Origin: Rhizobium mesosinicum
GTDB taxonomy: Bacteria; Pseudomonadota; Alphaproteobacteria; Rhizobiales; Rhizobiaceae
Length of the DNA: 64,000 nt
Assembly (NCBI RefSeq): GCF_019511345.1
Contig: NZ_JAEUAK010000002.1
Coordinates: forward strand, 186,001-250,000
Direction of reading: 5' to 3'
Shown here: positions 1 to 8,480 of the stretch, piece after piece
How positions within the stretch are numbered: the first letter of the stretch is position 1
Layout: each line of letters starts with the position of its first letter
Notes under the pieces: model-generated
Databases searched by the model: none
What the model was told of the DNA's origin: nothing
The model's input: the letters and a program-made list of their open reading frames with translations, nothing else
Translations under genes and position numbers: made by a program

Positions 1-33
1 TTCAATTCCATGGTTAATGTTGCTTGAATCCGC

Positions 34-55
34 CTTCGATGCGGCTTGATCGAAG
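34..55. repeat. Short inverted repeat upstream of the glycosyltransferase gene
   Basis: A 7-bp perfect inverted repeat (34-40 and 49-55) with an 8-nt spacer lies in the 210 bp before the first gene. It may be the 3' hairpin of a gene left of the window or a chance dyad. I see nothing else identifiable in 1-196 and no convincing promoter. Confidence 0.25.
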
Positions 56-210
56 CAGCATCCGGCGGCACCTGTTTCAAGCAAGCTTCGAATGCCAGTG
101 TGGCAGAAGCCGGGATAGTATCGTTGGGCAACCTGCATTCCGCGGGTGGCCTGATTGCGCTCCCGCCAACCACCATTTCATGCCGGAACATTTCCTCACG
201 GAGTTAGGTT

Positions 211-2130
211 TTGAACAGCAAAGTTTCGTTCTCCGCGGCATCCCGGGACTATCAGGCCGGCCGCTATACACAGTCCCTGGCGACGCTCAACCAGCTCATC
301 GATACCCAGAAGGACGCCAAGACCTACGCTCTCCTGGCCAAGAACCTTTTGCAGCTGGGCTTCAAGACCGATGCAGCGAAGGCCTATGGGCTGGCGGCCG
401 ATTGCGCCGGGCAAGGCGCATACGAATTCCTGAAGACCGCCGCAAAAATTCACCTTGAGGCCGGCAACGAGGACGAAGCGCTGCTGATCGCCATGCGCAA
501 TCTCAACAAGGCGCAGGAAGATCCGGAACTCGCATTCATTATCGCGTCGATCTATCTGCGCCGGCAGAGGCGCGATCTGTTGCGCCCCTTCAAGAAGGTC
601 CTGTCCGAGAGCCAGAACCCGGAGCATGCACGCTTGGCCGCACTGCTGCTCAACGACGACCTCATGGACGAGACCAACCAGACGCTCGCCCGCAACCTCT
701 TCCGGCGCTATCCGGGCAATCTCGCCTTCCGCTTCCTCTATCTCGTCTGCGTGCGTGAATTCAACGAATTCGACGAGGCGAACAAACATCAGGCGCCTAT
801 CGACGCCGCACTCGCCAAGAACGACATCGATATCCTGAGGAAGGATAATCCTTTCTATCACCTACACTGGTGCGGCAACGAGAATTATAATCGTTACGCC
901 ACCATCGGCACGAAGCCGCTCGACCCGGCGCGCGTGGCCCACCGGCGGGGGCTGCCGCATACATGGTCTGACAAGATCCGTATCGGTTACATGTCCTCGG
1001 ACTTCTGGGACGCCCATGCCACGATGAAGCTTCTGCAGCGCGTCCTCGAGCTTCATGATCGCAACCGTTTCGAGATTACGCTCTTCGACCACACGCAGCC
1101 CGAATATCTCGAGAAGAACAAGACCGACCGCAGCCGTTGGGGCAAGATCGTCGATGTCTACGGTTTGCCCGACGAAGCGATCCTGAAGGCCGTCCGCGCC
1201 GAAAATATCGACATCATGGTCGACCTCAAGGGTCATACGTCGGGAAGCCGCGCCTTGTCCTTCAATCTGCCGCTGGCACCAATCCACGTCGCCTGGCTGG
1301 GTTTTCCCGGCAGCACGCTCAATGTCGACCTGGACTATGTGATCGGCGACCACTCGGTATTGCCTGACGTGGCCAAGCCGTTTTACCACGAAAAATTTCT
1401 GCGCATGCCGGAAAGCTATCAGCCGAACGACCCGGCCAACCGTCCGCAGCCGCAGCCTGTCACGCGCGAGCAGCTCGGCCTGCCAGAAAATGCCTTCATA
1501 TTCGCATCCTTCAACGGCAACCGTAAGATCACCTCTCAGGTAGTCGACAGCTGGTCCCGGATCCTAAAGCGTGCACCCGATAGCGTGCTCTGGCTGATGG
1601 CAAACACGGCCCGCAACAAGGAAAATCTGCTCGAGCGCTTCCAGGCTGGTGGTATCTCGCCGAAGCGCATCATCTTCTGCCCGCGTGCGCCTTATGAACA
1701 GCATATCAGCCGTCAGCAGGCGGCCGACCTCGGTATCGATACCTTCCCCGTCAACGGTCACACCACCACCTCGGAACAGCTCTGGGGCGGACTGCCGGTG
1801 TTGACGATGAAGGGTACCAACTTCGCTTCGCGCGTCAGCGAAAGCCTGCTCAGGGCAATCGATCTGCCGGAGCTCGTCGCCAAAGATCTCCAGGCTTACG
1901 AAGATCTGGCCGTCGAGCTCGCGCTCAACCCCGAACGGGTTGCCGGCTACAAGAAACATCTGCAGGAGAAGCGTTACATCGCGCCGCTCTTCGACGCCGA
2001 GCGCTTCTGCCATCACCTCGAACATGGCTACGAGCTGATGATTGCGCGCGCCAAGCAGGGCCTCGGCCCCGATCACATCGACGTTCCGGCGCTGCCGCCG
2101 CGCACTGAACCCTTCGGTTCGAATGGCTAA
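211..2130 (+). CDS. TPR / SPINDLY-type O-GlcNAc transferase-like glycosyltransferase (candidate flagellin glycosyltransferase)
   Basis: A 639-residue protein predicted to be soluble. The first half (about residues 5-200) is helical and TPR-like, with repeated YQAGRYTQSLATL and LLQLGFKTDAAKAYGLA-type units. The second half (about 240-620) matches the GT41 catalytic region of SPINDLY/OGT proteins: a GYMSSDF segment, PIHVAWLGFPGS, FNGNRKIT, and the C-terminal block with TTSEQLWGGLPVLT and ASRVSESLL. The family moves a sugar from a nucleotide donor to protein. In Caulobacter a protein with the same TPR-plus-GT41 design (FlmG) glycosylates flagellin, and the gene here converges on the flagellar cluster, so flagellin is a reasonable but unproven acceptor. 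The start is TTG at 211; a GGAG sequence 7 nt upstream supports it. The gene ends in a strong hairpin shared with fliP. Confidence 0.8.
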   Translation: MNSKVSFSAASRDYQAGRYTQSLATLNQLIDTQKDAKTYALLAKNLLQLGFKTDAAKAYGLAADCAGQGAYEFLKTAAKIHLEAGNEDEALLIAMRNLNKAQEDPELAFIIASIYLRRQRRDLLRPFKKVLSESQNPEHARLAALLLNDDLMDETNQTLARNLFRRYPGNLAFRFLYLVCVREFNEFDEANKHQAPIDAALAKNDIDILRKDNPFYHLHWCGNENYNRYATIGTKPLDPARVAHRRGLPHTWSDKIRIGYMSSDFWDAHATMKLLQRVLELHDRNRFEITLFDHTQPEYLEKNKTDRSRWGKIVDVYGLPDEAILKAVRAENIDIMVDLKGHTSGSRALSFNLPLAPIHVAWLGFPGSTLNVDLDYVIGDHSVLPDVAKPFYHEKFLRMPESYQPNDPANRPQPQPVTREQLGLPENAFIFASFNGNRKITSQVVDSWSRILKRAPDSVLWLMANTARNKENLLERFQAGGISPKRIIFCPRAPYEQHISRQQAADLGIDTFPVNGHTTTSEQLWGGLPVLTMKGTNFASRVSESLLRAIDLPELVAKDLQAYEDLAVELALNPERVAGYKKHLQEKRYIAPLFDAERFCHHLEHGYELMIARAKQGLGPDHIDVPALPPRTEPFGSNG

Positions 2131-2151
2131 GGCTGATCAGGCGCGTTCAGC

Positions 2152-2191
2152 AACATGAAACCCGCCGGAGCGATCCGGCGGGTTTCATGTT
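2152..2191. terminator. Bidirectional terminator between the glycosyltransferase gene and fliP
   Basis: A perfect 18-bp stem (2152-2169 with 2174-2191) closed by a GCGA tetraloop sits between two convergent stop codons. The GC core CCCGCCGGA is flanked by an A/T-rich outer stem, so the transcript can form a hairpin followed by U residues in either direction. It would end both the glycosyltransferase mRNA and the long flgB-to-fliP mRNA. Confidence 0.9.
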
Positions 2192-2232
2192 TGCGACAGA
2201 AGGAAATATGCGACGGCACCGCCTCTTCGCCG

Positions 2233-2970
2233 TCAGCTGAAGGAGCGCACGAGGCTGCCGACCAGAAGGTTCCAGCCGTCGATCAGCACGAAGAAGAGGA
2301 TCTTGAACGGCAGCGAGATCGAGGTCGGCGGCAGCATCATCATACCCATGGCCATGGTGATCGTGGCAACGATCAGGTCGATGACGAGGAATGGCAGAAC
2401 GATGAGGAAGCCGATTTCGAAGCCGCGCCGGATTTCCGAAATCATGAAGGCCGGAAGCAAGATGCGGTAGTCGATAGGCTCGGTCGTCTGGATGTTCTGG
2501 CCACGCTCGCGGGCCAAGTCGGCAAAAAGGGCCAGATCCTTGTCGCGTGTATTGGCCGACATGAACGTGCGGAACGGCTCGGCAATCCGCTGGACCGCAG
2601 TCGCCTCGTCGATCTGGTTGGCAAGCAGCGGCTGAACGCCATCCTGCCAGGCCCGGTCGAAGGTTGGCGACATGACATAGAAGGTCATGAACAGCGAGAG
2701 CGAGAGAAGGATCATGTTCGAGGGGGTCGAAGAGAGACCCATGCCGGAACGCAAGATCGAAAAGGCAATGATGAAGCGCGGGAAGCTCGTCACCATGATG
2801 AGGATGCCCGGTGCGACCGAAAGCACGGTCAAAAGGCCGAATGTCCTGATGATCCAGGCGGCGACGGAGCCGTCGACCGGGATGTTCAACAGGTCAGTCG
2901 GCAGCTGCTGAGCCACCGCCAGTTCCGGCACCGCCATCATGGCGGCAAGGAAGACTATGAGTCGAATCAT
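2233..2970 (-). CDS. fliP: Flagellar export apparatus membrane protein FliP
   Basis: FliP (245 aa) is a core inner-membrane component of the flagellar type III secretion gate, assembling with FliQ and FliR. The sequence starts with a cleavable signal-like segment (MIRLIVFLAAMMAVPELAVA), then has the hallmark TM1-TM2 region with TSFPRFIIAFSILRSGMG, a periplasmic loop with SPTFDRAW and the EPFRTFM block, and two C-terminal membrane segments with the GFLIVLPFLVIDLIVATITMAMGMMMLPP signature region (positions about 190-220). Length is normal. Its start overlaps the fliL stop by 4 bp, so the two are translationally coupled. It is the last gene of the minus-strand operon. Confidence 0.97.
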   Translation of the reverse strand: MIRLIVFLAAMMAVPELAVAQQLPTDLLNIPVDGSVAAWIIRTFGLLTVLSVAPGILIMVTSFPRFIIAFSILRSGMGLSSTPSNMILLSLSLFMTFYVMSPTFDRAWQDGVQPLLANQIDEATAVQRIAEPFRTFMSANTRDKDLALFADLARERGQNIQTTEPIDYRILLPAFMISEIRRGFEIGFLIVLPFLVIDLIVATITMAMGMMMLPPTSISLPFKILFFVLIDGWNLLVGSLVRSFS

Positions 2971-3470
2971 TCGATGACAAAGGTCCTGAACATGACCTTC
3001 GATACGCGCCCTTGAGAGCGAAGGTCAACACGTTCCTGGATGTCATCCTTGAGATATTGAAAGCCGCGCGGTCCTTCGATCTGCTGAAGGGAAATAGTCC
3101 TGACATAAGCGAGGATATCCTGATGAATATCCTCCGCGACCTTGACATCCGGAGGCCCGTTAAACATCAGCGCCACCTCGAGTCGGATCCAGTTTTCCGA
3201 GGGATAAGCGAGGTTCGAGGTCACCGGGTCGAGCAGCACGATATTGTTGGCTTCGTTCGCGATTTTCGGAAGGCCGCCCTCGGCCTTCTTCTTGGCCTCG
3301 GCCTCTTTCGCCTGTTCGGCCTCCGCGGCGCTGCGGATAGCCGGGGACACCATGTTGCCCACCGTCCAGCCGCCGCCGGCACCGACGAGCGTCAGCACGG
3401 CGAGACCGATGATCGTCATCACCATGCCGCCAGACTTCTTTTTGCCTTCGCCTGTTTCGTTGTCTGCCAT
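2967..3470 (-). CDS. fliL: Flagellar basal body-associated protein FliL
   Basis: A 167-residue single-pass inner-membrane protein with the FliL layout. A short charged cytoplasmic N-terminus (residues 1-14, rich in Lys) is followed by one membrane segment (about 15-38, MVMTIIGLAVLTLVGAGGG), a charged Glu/Lys/Ala linker and a periplasmic domain ending in the typical VLFRTFVIE-like tail (here VMFRTFVIE). FliL surrounds the stator and supports torque generation or stator stability. It overlaps fliP by 4 bp and follows flgH after 12 bp. Rhizobial gene order flgH-fliL-fliP is retained. Confidence 0.95.
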   Translation of the reverse strand: MADNETGEGKKKSGGMVMTIIGLAVLTLVGAGGGWTVGNMVSPAIRSAAEAEQAKEAEAKKKAEGGLPKIANEANNIVLLDPVTSNLAYPSENWIRLEVALMFNGPPDVKVAEDIHQDILAYVRTISLQQIEGPRGFQYLKDDIQERVDLRSQGRVSKVMFRTFVIE

Positions 3471-3482
3471 CTTGGTTCAGCC

Positions 3483-4196
3483 TCAAAGCGGCGAGAAGAG
3501 ATCGATGGCCTGCTGGCCGCGCGGCGGCTGCTGCACTTCCATCAGGCGGCCGCGGCCACCATAGGAAATGCGGGCTTCGGCGATCTTGTCGTAGGAGATC
3601 TGGTTGTCGGAATTGACATCCTGCGGACGCACGATGCCGGCGACGTTGAGGATACGCAGTTCCTGGTTCAGGCGAACTTCCTGTGAGCCGCTGATGACCA
3701 GGTTGCCGTTTTCGAGAATGCCTGTCACGACCGCGGCGACCAGAAGATTAAGCTTGTCGGTGCGCTCGATCTTGCCCTTGCCATCAGTGCTCGTGTCGGA
3801 ACCGTAGGTCAGATCCGTCTTGGACTGTGGCGTCCAACCGAAGATCTGGGCGTTGACATCCCAGGCCATGCCACTCGAATTCTTGCGGCTGCGGTTAGTC
3901 TCGTTGTCGAAGGAACCCTTGTCGTTGATCTGGATATCGACGGTCAGAATGTCGCCGACATTGAGCGCACGCGCGTCCTTGAAGAGCGCGGCCTGCGAAT
4001 CGCTCCACAACGAATAGCCCTGGGCCACCGCGCGCGGCTGCTTCGGATAGAGCCCCATCTGCGGCGTCTGGCCGTAGGCGAGACCGCTGCCGATCGGACT
4101 CATGGCAGGCGCGCGGCCGATCTCGTTGACTGCCGTGGACTGGCAGCCGGCAAGGAGAGCGACGGCGGCGATCACAGCCGGTAAACGCTTATTCAT
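3483..4196 (-). CDS. flgH: Flagellar L-ring lipoprotein FlgH
   Basis: FlgH forms the outer-membrane L ring around the flagellar rod. The 237-residue sequence has a lipoprotein signal with the lipobox LLAGC (predicted lipidated Cys18). The mature part contains the family blocks: SLWSDSQAALFKDARALNVGDILTV, then the KNSSG region, LLVAAVVTGILENGNLVISGSQEV and the RPQDVNSDNQISYDKIAEARISYGGRG end (each block is listed in pieces of a longer match). Its start codon overlaps the motE stop by 4 bp, so it is coupled to the upstream genes. Length is typical. Confidence 0.97.
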   Translation of the reverse strand: MNKRLPAVIAAVALLAGCQSTAVNEIGRAPAMSPIGSGLAYGQTPQMGLYPKQPRAVAQGYSLWSDSQAALFKDARALNVGDILTVDIQINDKGSFDNETNRSRKNSSGMAWDVNAQIFGWTPQSKTDLTYGSDTSTDGKGKIERTDKLNLLVAAVVTGILENGNLVISGSQEVRLNQELRILNVAGIVRPQDVNSDNQISYDKIAEARISYGGRGRLMEVQQPPRGQQAIDLFSPL

Positions 4197-4732
4197 GAAG
4201 GATCCTTCGAGGTATTGGGATCAGACGCACTTGCGATGATGCTGGCGATGCTGGCAGCCTTGGTGGAATCCATCTCGTTCAGGATCAGGCTGGACTGGCG
4301 CGGCCCGAGCCGCATGATGACGGCCGCGGCCAGTTCGGGCCTGACGTCCTGAAGCTGCAGGGCCGCCGCGTCCGGCTTCATCTTCTTGTAGATATCCGTC
4401 AGGCCGGCCTCGGCCTGCTTGAGAAAATCATCACGTCGCTTTAGCCAGTCCTGGTATTCGGCCTTCCGCTTGTCCATCTCGGCAACGCGGCTGTCGATAT
4501 CGGCGCGCAGTTTCTCAAGCTCCTGTTTTTGCAGGAGATAGCGCTGATCGCGCGCCGGATCGGCGATATTCGTGCAGAACTGCTTGACCTCGTCCGTCGA
4601 AGTGATGTCGCCTGCCGGCGCCATTTCCTGCGCGAAGGCGCCGGGAATGGACAGCAGCACGATGCCTGCAGCCGGCAATGCCAGCCGGCGCAACAGTTCG
4701 ATGATCGGGTTCTCGTTCGTGATCTTGATCAT
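4193..4732 (-). CDS. motE: Periplasmic motility chaperone MotE
   Basis: A 179-residue exported protein. It has an N-terminal hydrophobic signal (about residues 14-34, ending GAFAQ), then a charged coiled-coil segment (about 65-115: repeated KQELEKLRADIDSRVAEMDK-type heptads) and a C-terminal helical domain with LQDVRPELAAAVIMRLGP, as in the MgtE/FliG-like N-domain fold. In S. meliloti the gene in this position, between flgI and flgH, encodes MotE, a periplasmic chaperone that stabilises and folds the motility protein MotC. Position, length and features fit, so I use that name. It overlaps flgI and flgH by 4 bp on each side. The motC gene itself is not in the window. Confidence 0.85.
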   Translation of the reverse strand: MIKITNENPIIELLRRLALPAAGIVLLSIPGAFAQEMAPAGDITSTDEVKQFCTNIADPARDQRYLLQKQELEKLRADIDSRVAEMDKRKAEYQDWLKRRDDFLKQAEAGLTDIYKKMKPDAAALQLQDVRPELAAAVIMRLGPRQSSLILNEMDSTKAASIASIIASASDPNTSKDPS

Positions 4733-5850
4733 TGCAGCACAAGCTCCGCTTGCAGGGCGCCTGCAGATTTGATGCCCTGGAGAATGGCGATGATGCCATC
4801 CGGTTTGACGCCGATATTATTGAGACCCGCAACGAGAGTGCGCAGGTCAGGACCGTCGATGATCGCAACGCGTCCACCTGTTTTCTGCGCCTGGATATCC
4901 GTCTGCGGCTGGACCGCTGTCTCACCGCGCGAGAACGGCTCAGGCTGGATGATCTGCGGCGTTTCGGTTACCTGCACGGTCAATGTGCCGTAGCTGACGG
5001 CGACGGGCGAGACGCGAACGTCCGAGCCGATGACAATCGTGCCGGTGCGTTCGTTGATGACGACCTTGGCCGGAGTGTCGGTCTCGACAACGAGGTTTTC
5101 GATATCCGCCATCAGACGTGTAAGATCGGCCTCGCGCGGCTTCTCGATGATGACTTCCTGCGAATCCTTGGCTTCCGCCACCGGACCGCCGAAGCGCGCC
5201 TTGGCGTAGCCGTTGACGATATCAGCAATGCGGATCGCGGTGGAGAAATCCGGGTTGCGGAGTTGCAGGACGAGGTTGACCGAATCCTTGAAGCGGGACG
5301 GCAACTCGCGCTCGATGATGGCGCCACCCGGCACACGGCCAGCCGTTGTCACACCCTCCGTCACGGTCGCGGCCTGTCCTTGAGCCTGAAAGCCAGTGAC
5401 GACGGCGGCGCCCTGGGCGACGGCGTAAATCTGGCCATCAGCGCCCGATAGCGAAGTCATGACCAGCGTGCCGCCGCGCAGCGAGGTCGCGTCACCGAGC
5501 GAGCTGACTGTCACGTCGATTCGGCTGCCGGGGCTTGCGAAGGGCGGCAGGGTGGCGGTGACCATGACGGCTGCCGTATTCTTGGCGTTCGACTGGCTAC
5601 CCTGCGTCGAGATGCCGAGGTTCTGCAGCATCGCGCGCATGGACTGCTCGGTGAAAGGCGAAGCACGGAAACCGTCACCCGTTCCCTGCAGGCCGACGAT
5701 AAGGCCGTAGCCGATGAGCTGGTTGTCGCGGCCGGCCTGAAGCGAGGCAATGTCTTTGATGCGGGACGTCAGCGCCCATGCAGGCGCGACATCGGTCAGG
5801 CTCATCGCCAGAACCGCAACCAGGCTCAGGATACGAAAGAAGAACTTCAT
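4729..5850 (-). CDS. flgI: Flagellar P-ring protein FlgI
   Basis: FlgI (373 aa) polymerises in the periplasm into the P ring that acts as a bushing for the rod. The sequence has a Sec signal peptide (about residues 1-26, ending PAWA) and then the very conserved start of the mature protein, SRIKDIASLQAGRDNQLIGYGLIVGLQGTGDG (residues about 29-60). Other family blocks are MLQNLGIST, NTAAVMVTATLPPF, GSRIDVTVSSLGDA and, at the C-terminus, the RTLVAGLNNIGVKPDGIIAILQ region. Length is typical. Its start overlaps the flgA stop by 4 bp and its stop overlaps the motE start by 4 bp. Confidence 0.98.
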   Translation of the reverse strand: MKFFFRILSLVAVLAMSLTDVAPAWALTSRIKDIASLQAGRDNQLIGYGLIVGLQGTGDGFRASPFTEQSMRAMLQNLGISTQGSQSNAKNTAAVMVTATLPPFASPGSRIDVTVSSLGDATSLRGGTLVMTSLSGADGQIYAVAQGAAVVTGFQAQGQAATVTEGVTTAGRVPGGAIIERELPSRFKDSVNLVLQLRNPDFSTAIRIADIVNGYAKARFGGPVAEAKDSQEVIIEKPREADLTRLMADIENLVVETDTPAKVVINERTGTIVIGSDVRVSPVAVSYGTLTVQVTETPQIIQPEPFSRGETAVQPQTDIQAQKTGGRVAIIDGPDLRTLVAGLNNIGVKPDGIIAILQGIKSAGALQAELVLQ

Positions 5851-6329
5851 TTTGCCCTCACATGGACCGTACCGTCGGCGAGCACGGTGCCGCTGACGAT
5901 GACGCCGGAATCCATATTGCGTGCACGGATCATCTGGCCGGTCGCACCATCTTCGAGAGGCGAGCCGGCAGCGGAAATGGTCATCTGGCCAAGCTGGAAG
6001 ACCAGGCGGATGTTGGATCCGCGCGTGACCGTGTAAGGCTCACGCAGGGCGGAGACCGAAATCGTCCGGCCCGGAAGGAGCGTGCGCTTGGAAACCAGCC
6101 CCTCGACCTGGGAGATCGATTTTGCATAGTCTCCGGCGAGGTTGGGATTGGTGACCTCGACTTCCTGAAGCTGAGCGCTCGAGATCGTGTCGCCGGGATA
6201 GATGATCGTCGTCGGGACGACGGCATAGCCCATGCCGGCATCCGCTGCTGCCGGCATGACCATGCCGGCGATTGCGATCGTGGCCGCAGCCACCCATCCT
6301 TGGATGTGTCCTGCCCGGCGAAACATCAT
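5847..6329 (-). CDS. flgA: Flagellar P-ring assembly chaperone FlgA
   Basis: FlgA is a periplasmic chaperone for FlgI P-ring assembly. The 160-residue protein has a signal peptide (hydrophobic stretch about residues 12-30, AAATIAIAGMVMPAAADA), followed by a SAF-like domain with YPGDTISSAQLQEVEV, LLPGRTISVSALREP and the C-terminal hallmark GxxGxxIRARNMDSGVIVSG. It lacks the long N-terminal region of enterobacterial FlgA, as is usual in rhizobia. It is coupled to flgI by a 4-bp overlap and follows flgG after 16 bp. Confidence 0.95.
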   Translation of the reverse strand: MMFRRAGHIQGWVAAATIAIAGMVMPAAADAGMGYAVVPTTIIYPGDTISSAQLQEVEVTNPNLAGDYAKSISQVEGLVSKRTLLPGRTISVSALREPYTVTRGSNIRLVFQLGQMTISAAGSPLEDGATGQMIRARNMDSGVIVSGTVLADGTVHVRAK

Positions 6330-6345
6330 GTTCGGCCCTTCCCTC

Positions 6346-7134
6346 TTACTTCAGGTTCTTGCTGACGATGGATGCCATTTCATCAGCTGTCGTGATCACC
6401 TTGGAATTCATTTCATAAGCACGCTGGGCCGAGATCAGCTCGGTGATTTCCTTGACCGGATCGACGTTCGAGGATTCCAGGTAACCCTGCTTGAGGTAAC
6501 CCATGTTGTCTTCGCCGGGATTGCCGACGACTGCATCGCCCGATGCCGGCGTTTCCTGGAAGAGGTTGTCGCCGATCGGCTGCAGGCCTGCCTCATTGAC
6601 GAAGTCGGCGAGCGTGATCTGGCCGAGCGTCGTCGGATCGGTCTGGCCAGGCAGCTTGGCGGTGACTTCGCCGGAGCGGCTGATCGTCAGTTCGGTCGAC
6701 CCCTGCGGGATGGTGATCCCCGGGATGACTTCATAACCGTCGATGGTGACGAGCTGGCCCTGGTCATTCTTGTTGAGCGCGCCGGCGCGGCTATAGAGCG
6801 TCGTGCCATCGGTCGACTGGATCTGAAAGAAGCCCTTGCCGACGATAGCGACGTCGAGGTCGTTGCCGGTCTGGGTCAGTTCGCCTTGCAGATGCAGATT
6901 GCGCACGGCCGAGGTCTGGACGCCGAGACCGATGTTGGCGCCTTCTGGAACGACAGCCTGGTTGGCGCGGTTGGCGACACCCTTGGCGCGTTCAGTCTGG
7001 TAGAGAAGGTCGGTGAACTCGGCGCGGGCGCGCTTGAAACCGGTCGTATTGATATTCGCGATATTGTTCGCGATGACTTCCAGATTGGTCTGCTGGGCAT
7101 CCATGCCCGTTGCTGCAATGGCGAGCGCTCTCAT
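6346..7134 (-). CDS. flgG: Flagellar distal rod protein FlgG
   Basis: FlgG (262 aa) builds the distal rod and is exported by the flagellar type III system, so no Sec signal is present. The N-terminus has the rod/hook motif ([20 protein letters not shown], then [14 protein letters not shown]), the middle has [14 protein letters not shown], and the C-terminus has the coiled-coil segment with [24 protein letters not shown]. This set and the length identify FlgG rather than FlgF. It lies between fliE and flgA in the operon with short gaps. Confidence 0.98.
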   Translation of the reverse strand: MRALAIAATGMDAQQTNLEVIANNIANINTTGFKRARAEFTDLLYQTERAKGVANRANQAVVPEGANIGLGVQTSAVRNLHLQGELTQTGNDLDVAIVGKGFFQIQSTDGTTLYSRAGALNKNDQGQLVTIDGYEVIPGITIPQGSTELTISRSGEVTAKLPGQTDPTTLGQITLADFVNEAGLQPIGDNLFQETPASGDAVVGNPGEDNMGYLKQGYLESSNVDPVKEITELISAQRAYEMNSKVITTADEMASIVSKNLK

Positions 7135-7153
7135 GTGTTCGTCCTCAAATCAG

Positions 7154-7495
7154 TTACATCTGCATCTTGGTGACTTCGAGGAAGGCCGAGACGACCTTGT
7201 CGCGAATGGCGATTGCAGTCTGGAGCGTCTGCTCCGCCTGCAGCATGGAATCGACGACTTCGCGCGTGGAAGCCGTGCCCTTGATGCCGGCAAAGGACAT
7301 GTTTTCCGCGCCCTTCAGGCTGCTGACTGCTTCGCTCGCCATATTGCCCATGACGGAGGCGAAGCTCAGGCCGTTGGATACGCCGGCCGCGGCTGAAGAC
7401 GTCGCGGTCGAAGAAGAGGCGGAATTTTCGGTATCGATGGCGCCAAGGGCACGGGTCATCGAGAGATTGCTGACATTCTGTACGCTGCTGATCAT
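7154..7495 (-). CDS. fliE: Flagellar hook-basal body complex protein FliE
   Basis: FliE (113 aa) links the MS ring to the proximal rod and is needed for export of rod proteins. The N-terminal half is Ser/Ala-rich and poorly conserved (residues about 20-45). The C-terminal half has the family pattern FAGIKGTASTREVVDSMLQAEQTLQTAIAIRDKVVSAFLEVTKMQM, listed here only to show that it runs to the usual QM end (about residues 68-113). Its start codon overlaps the flgC stop by one base, so translation is coupled. Confidence 0.95.
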   Translation of the reverse strand: MISSVQNVSNLSMTRALGAIDTENSASSSTATSSAAAGVSNGLSFASVMGNMASEAVSSLKGAENMSFAGIKGTASTREVVDSMLQAEQTLQTAIAIRDKVVSAFLEVTKMQM

Positions 7496-7914
7496 TATTG
7501 TCCGCTCTTCAGGAGATCGATCGTCGAGGAAATAAGGTCGCGGGTCTGCTTGATCGTCTGCAGATTGGCGTCATACGAGCGATTGGCTTCGCGCATGTCG
7601 GCCATCTCGATCAGGATGTTGACGTTCGGCATCTTGACGATGCCCTTCTCGTCCGCAGCCGGATTGCTCGGATCGTATTCTTTGGTGAAATCGCCTTCAT
7701 CGACGCCGATCTTCTTGACGTTGACCGTCTCGACACCGCTGGCACGATCCAGCTGCTGACCGAAGGTGATGGTTTTGCGGCGATAGGGTTCGGCACCGGG
7801 CGTGTCGCCGGTCGAGCGGGCGTTGGCGATGTTTTCCGAGACGATGCGCAGGCGTGTCGACTGCGATTCGAGCCCGGAACCTGCGATTTTCATTGCTGCT
7901 GAAAGCGGATCCAT
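7495..7914 (-). CDS. flgC: Flagellar proximal rod protein FlgC
   Basis: FlgC (139 aa) is a proximal rod subunit. The N-terminus has the rod signature [19 protein letters not shown] followed by [14 protein letters not shown]; the middle has the YRRKTITF element and [11 protein letters not shown]; the C-terminus has [20 protein letters not shown], the helical zipper shared by axial proteins. Length matches the family. It is one base into fliE and begins 4 bp after the flgB stop. Confidence 0.97.
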   Translation of the reverse strand: MDPLSAAMKIAGSGLESQSTRLRIVSENIANARSTGDTPGAEPYRRKTITFGQQLDRASGVETVNVKKIGVDEGDFTKEYDPSNPAADEKGIVKMPNVNILIEMADMREANRSYDANLQTIKQTRDLISSTIDLLKSGQ

Positions 7915-7918
7915 GCGA

Positions 7919-8311
7919 CTACTTCCTTACCGTCATCAACATCATTCGATGAAAGGAACTGACCAGCGAGGTGTTCAGGTCGTACTGGCGCTTGATCTCG
8001 CCCGATTTGGAGAGCTCTTCAGCCACACCGACGGTGTTGCCGGATTCCTGCACGCCGATTTCCTGATCGAGTGCTGCCTCTTTCACATCGATGTCGCCGC
8101 TCGTGCTGAAATCATTGCCGCTCAAATGCATTGGATTGGTGCGCGCCATGGTGACGTCCGACTGGTCGAGCACTGCCTGAAAAGGCGTCACGTCCTTCGC
8201 ACGGAACTTCGGCGTGTTTGCATTCGCGATGTTGCCGGCAACAACCTCCTGACGAATCGTCAGCCATTCCGCCTGCTTTGACGCCAAGTCGAAAAGTTGA
8301 ATCGGTTGCAT
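7919..8311 (-). CDS. flgB: Flagellar proximal rod protein FlgB
   Basis: FlgB (130 aa) is the first proximal rod subunit. It begins [20 protein letters not shown] followed by the rod motif [22 protein letters not shown], and ends with the family's [23 protein letters not shown] helix. It is the first gene of the flgB-to-fliP run; 169 bp separate it from the next gene upstream on the same strand, enough for its own promoter. Confidence 0.96.
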   Translation of the reverse strand: MQPIQLFDLASKQAEWLTIRQEVVAGNIANANTPKFRAKDVTPFQAVLDQSDVTMARTNPMHLSGNDFSTSGDIDVKEAALDQEIGVQESGNTVGVAEELSKSGEIKRQYDLNTSLVSSFHRMMLMTVRK

Positions 8312-8480
8312 GAGAACTCTCCGTTTTTACTAGCCGAACCCTAGGGCGGTAATCTTGCGTGGGACTTACGGTAAATGCAGGCCTCACAAGCCATTCTTCG
8401 GGGTTACTTGCAGACACTGACCAACCGCCGCCCGGCCGTTCTCCGACTGAGCCTCGCAGCGATTCGTCTTTTTGTCTGAA
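8312..8480 (-). promoter_or_regulatory. Intergenic leader upstream of flgB (probable promoter region)
   Basis: This 169-bp gap is the longest break inside the minus-strand flagellar run and precedes flgB, so it probably carries the promoter of the flgB-to-fliP operon. I see no sequence that matches a sigma-54 -24/-12 promoter. I cannot place a -35/-10 pair with confidence. Confidence 0.35.

Noticed and set aside
2155..3015. Long open frame on the plus strand (286 codons)
   Set aside because: It runs antisense to fliP and fliL, has a Glu/Arg/His-rich composition and no family similarity.
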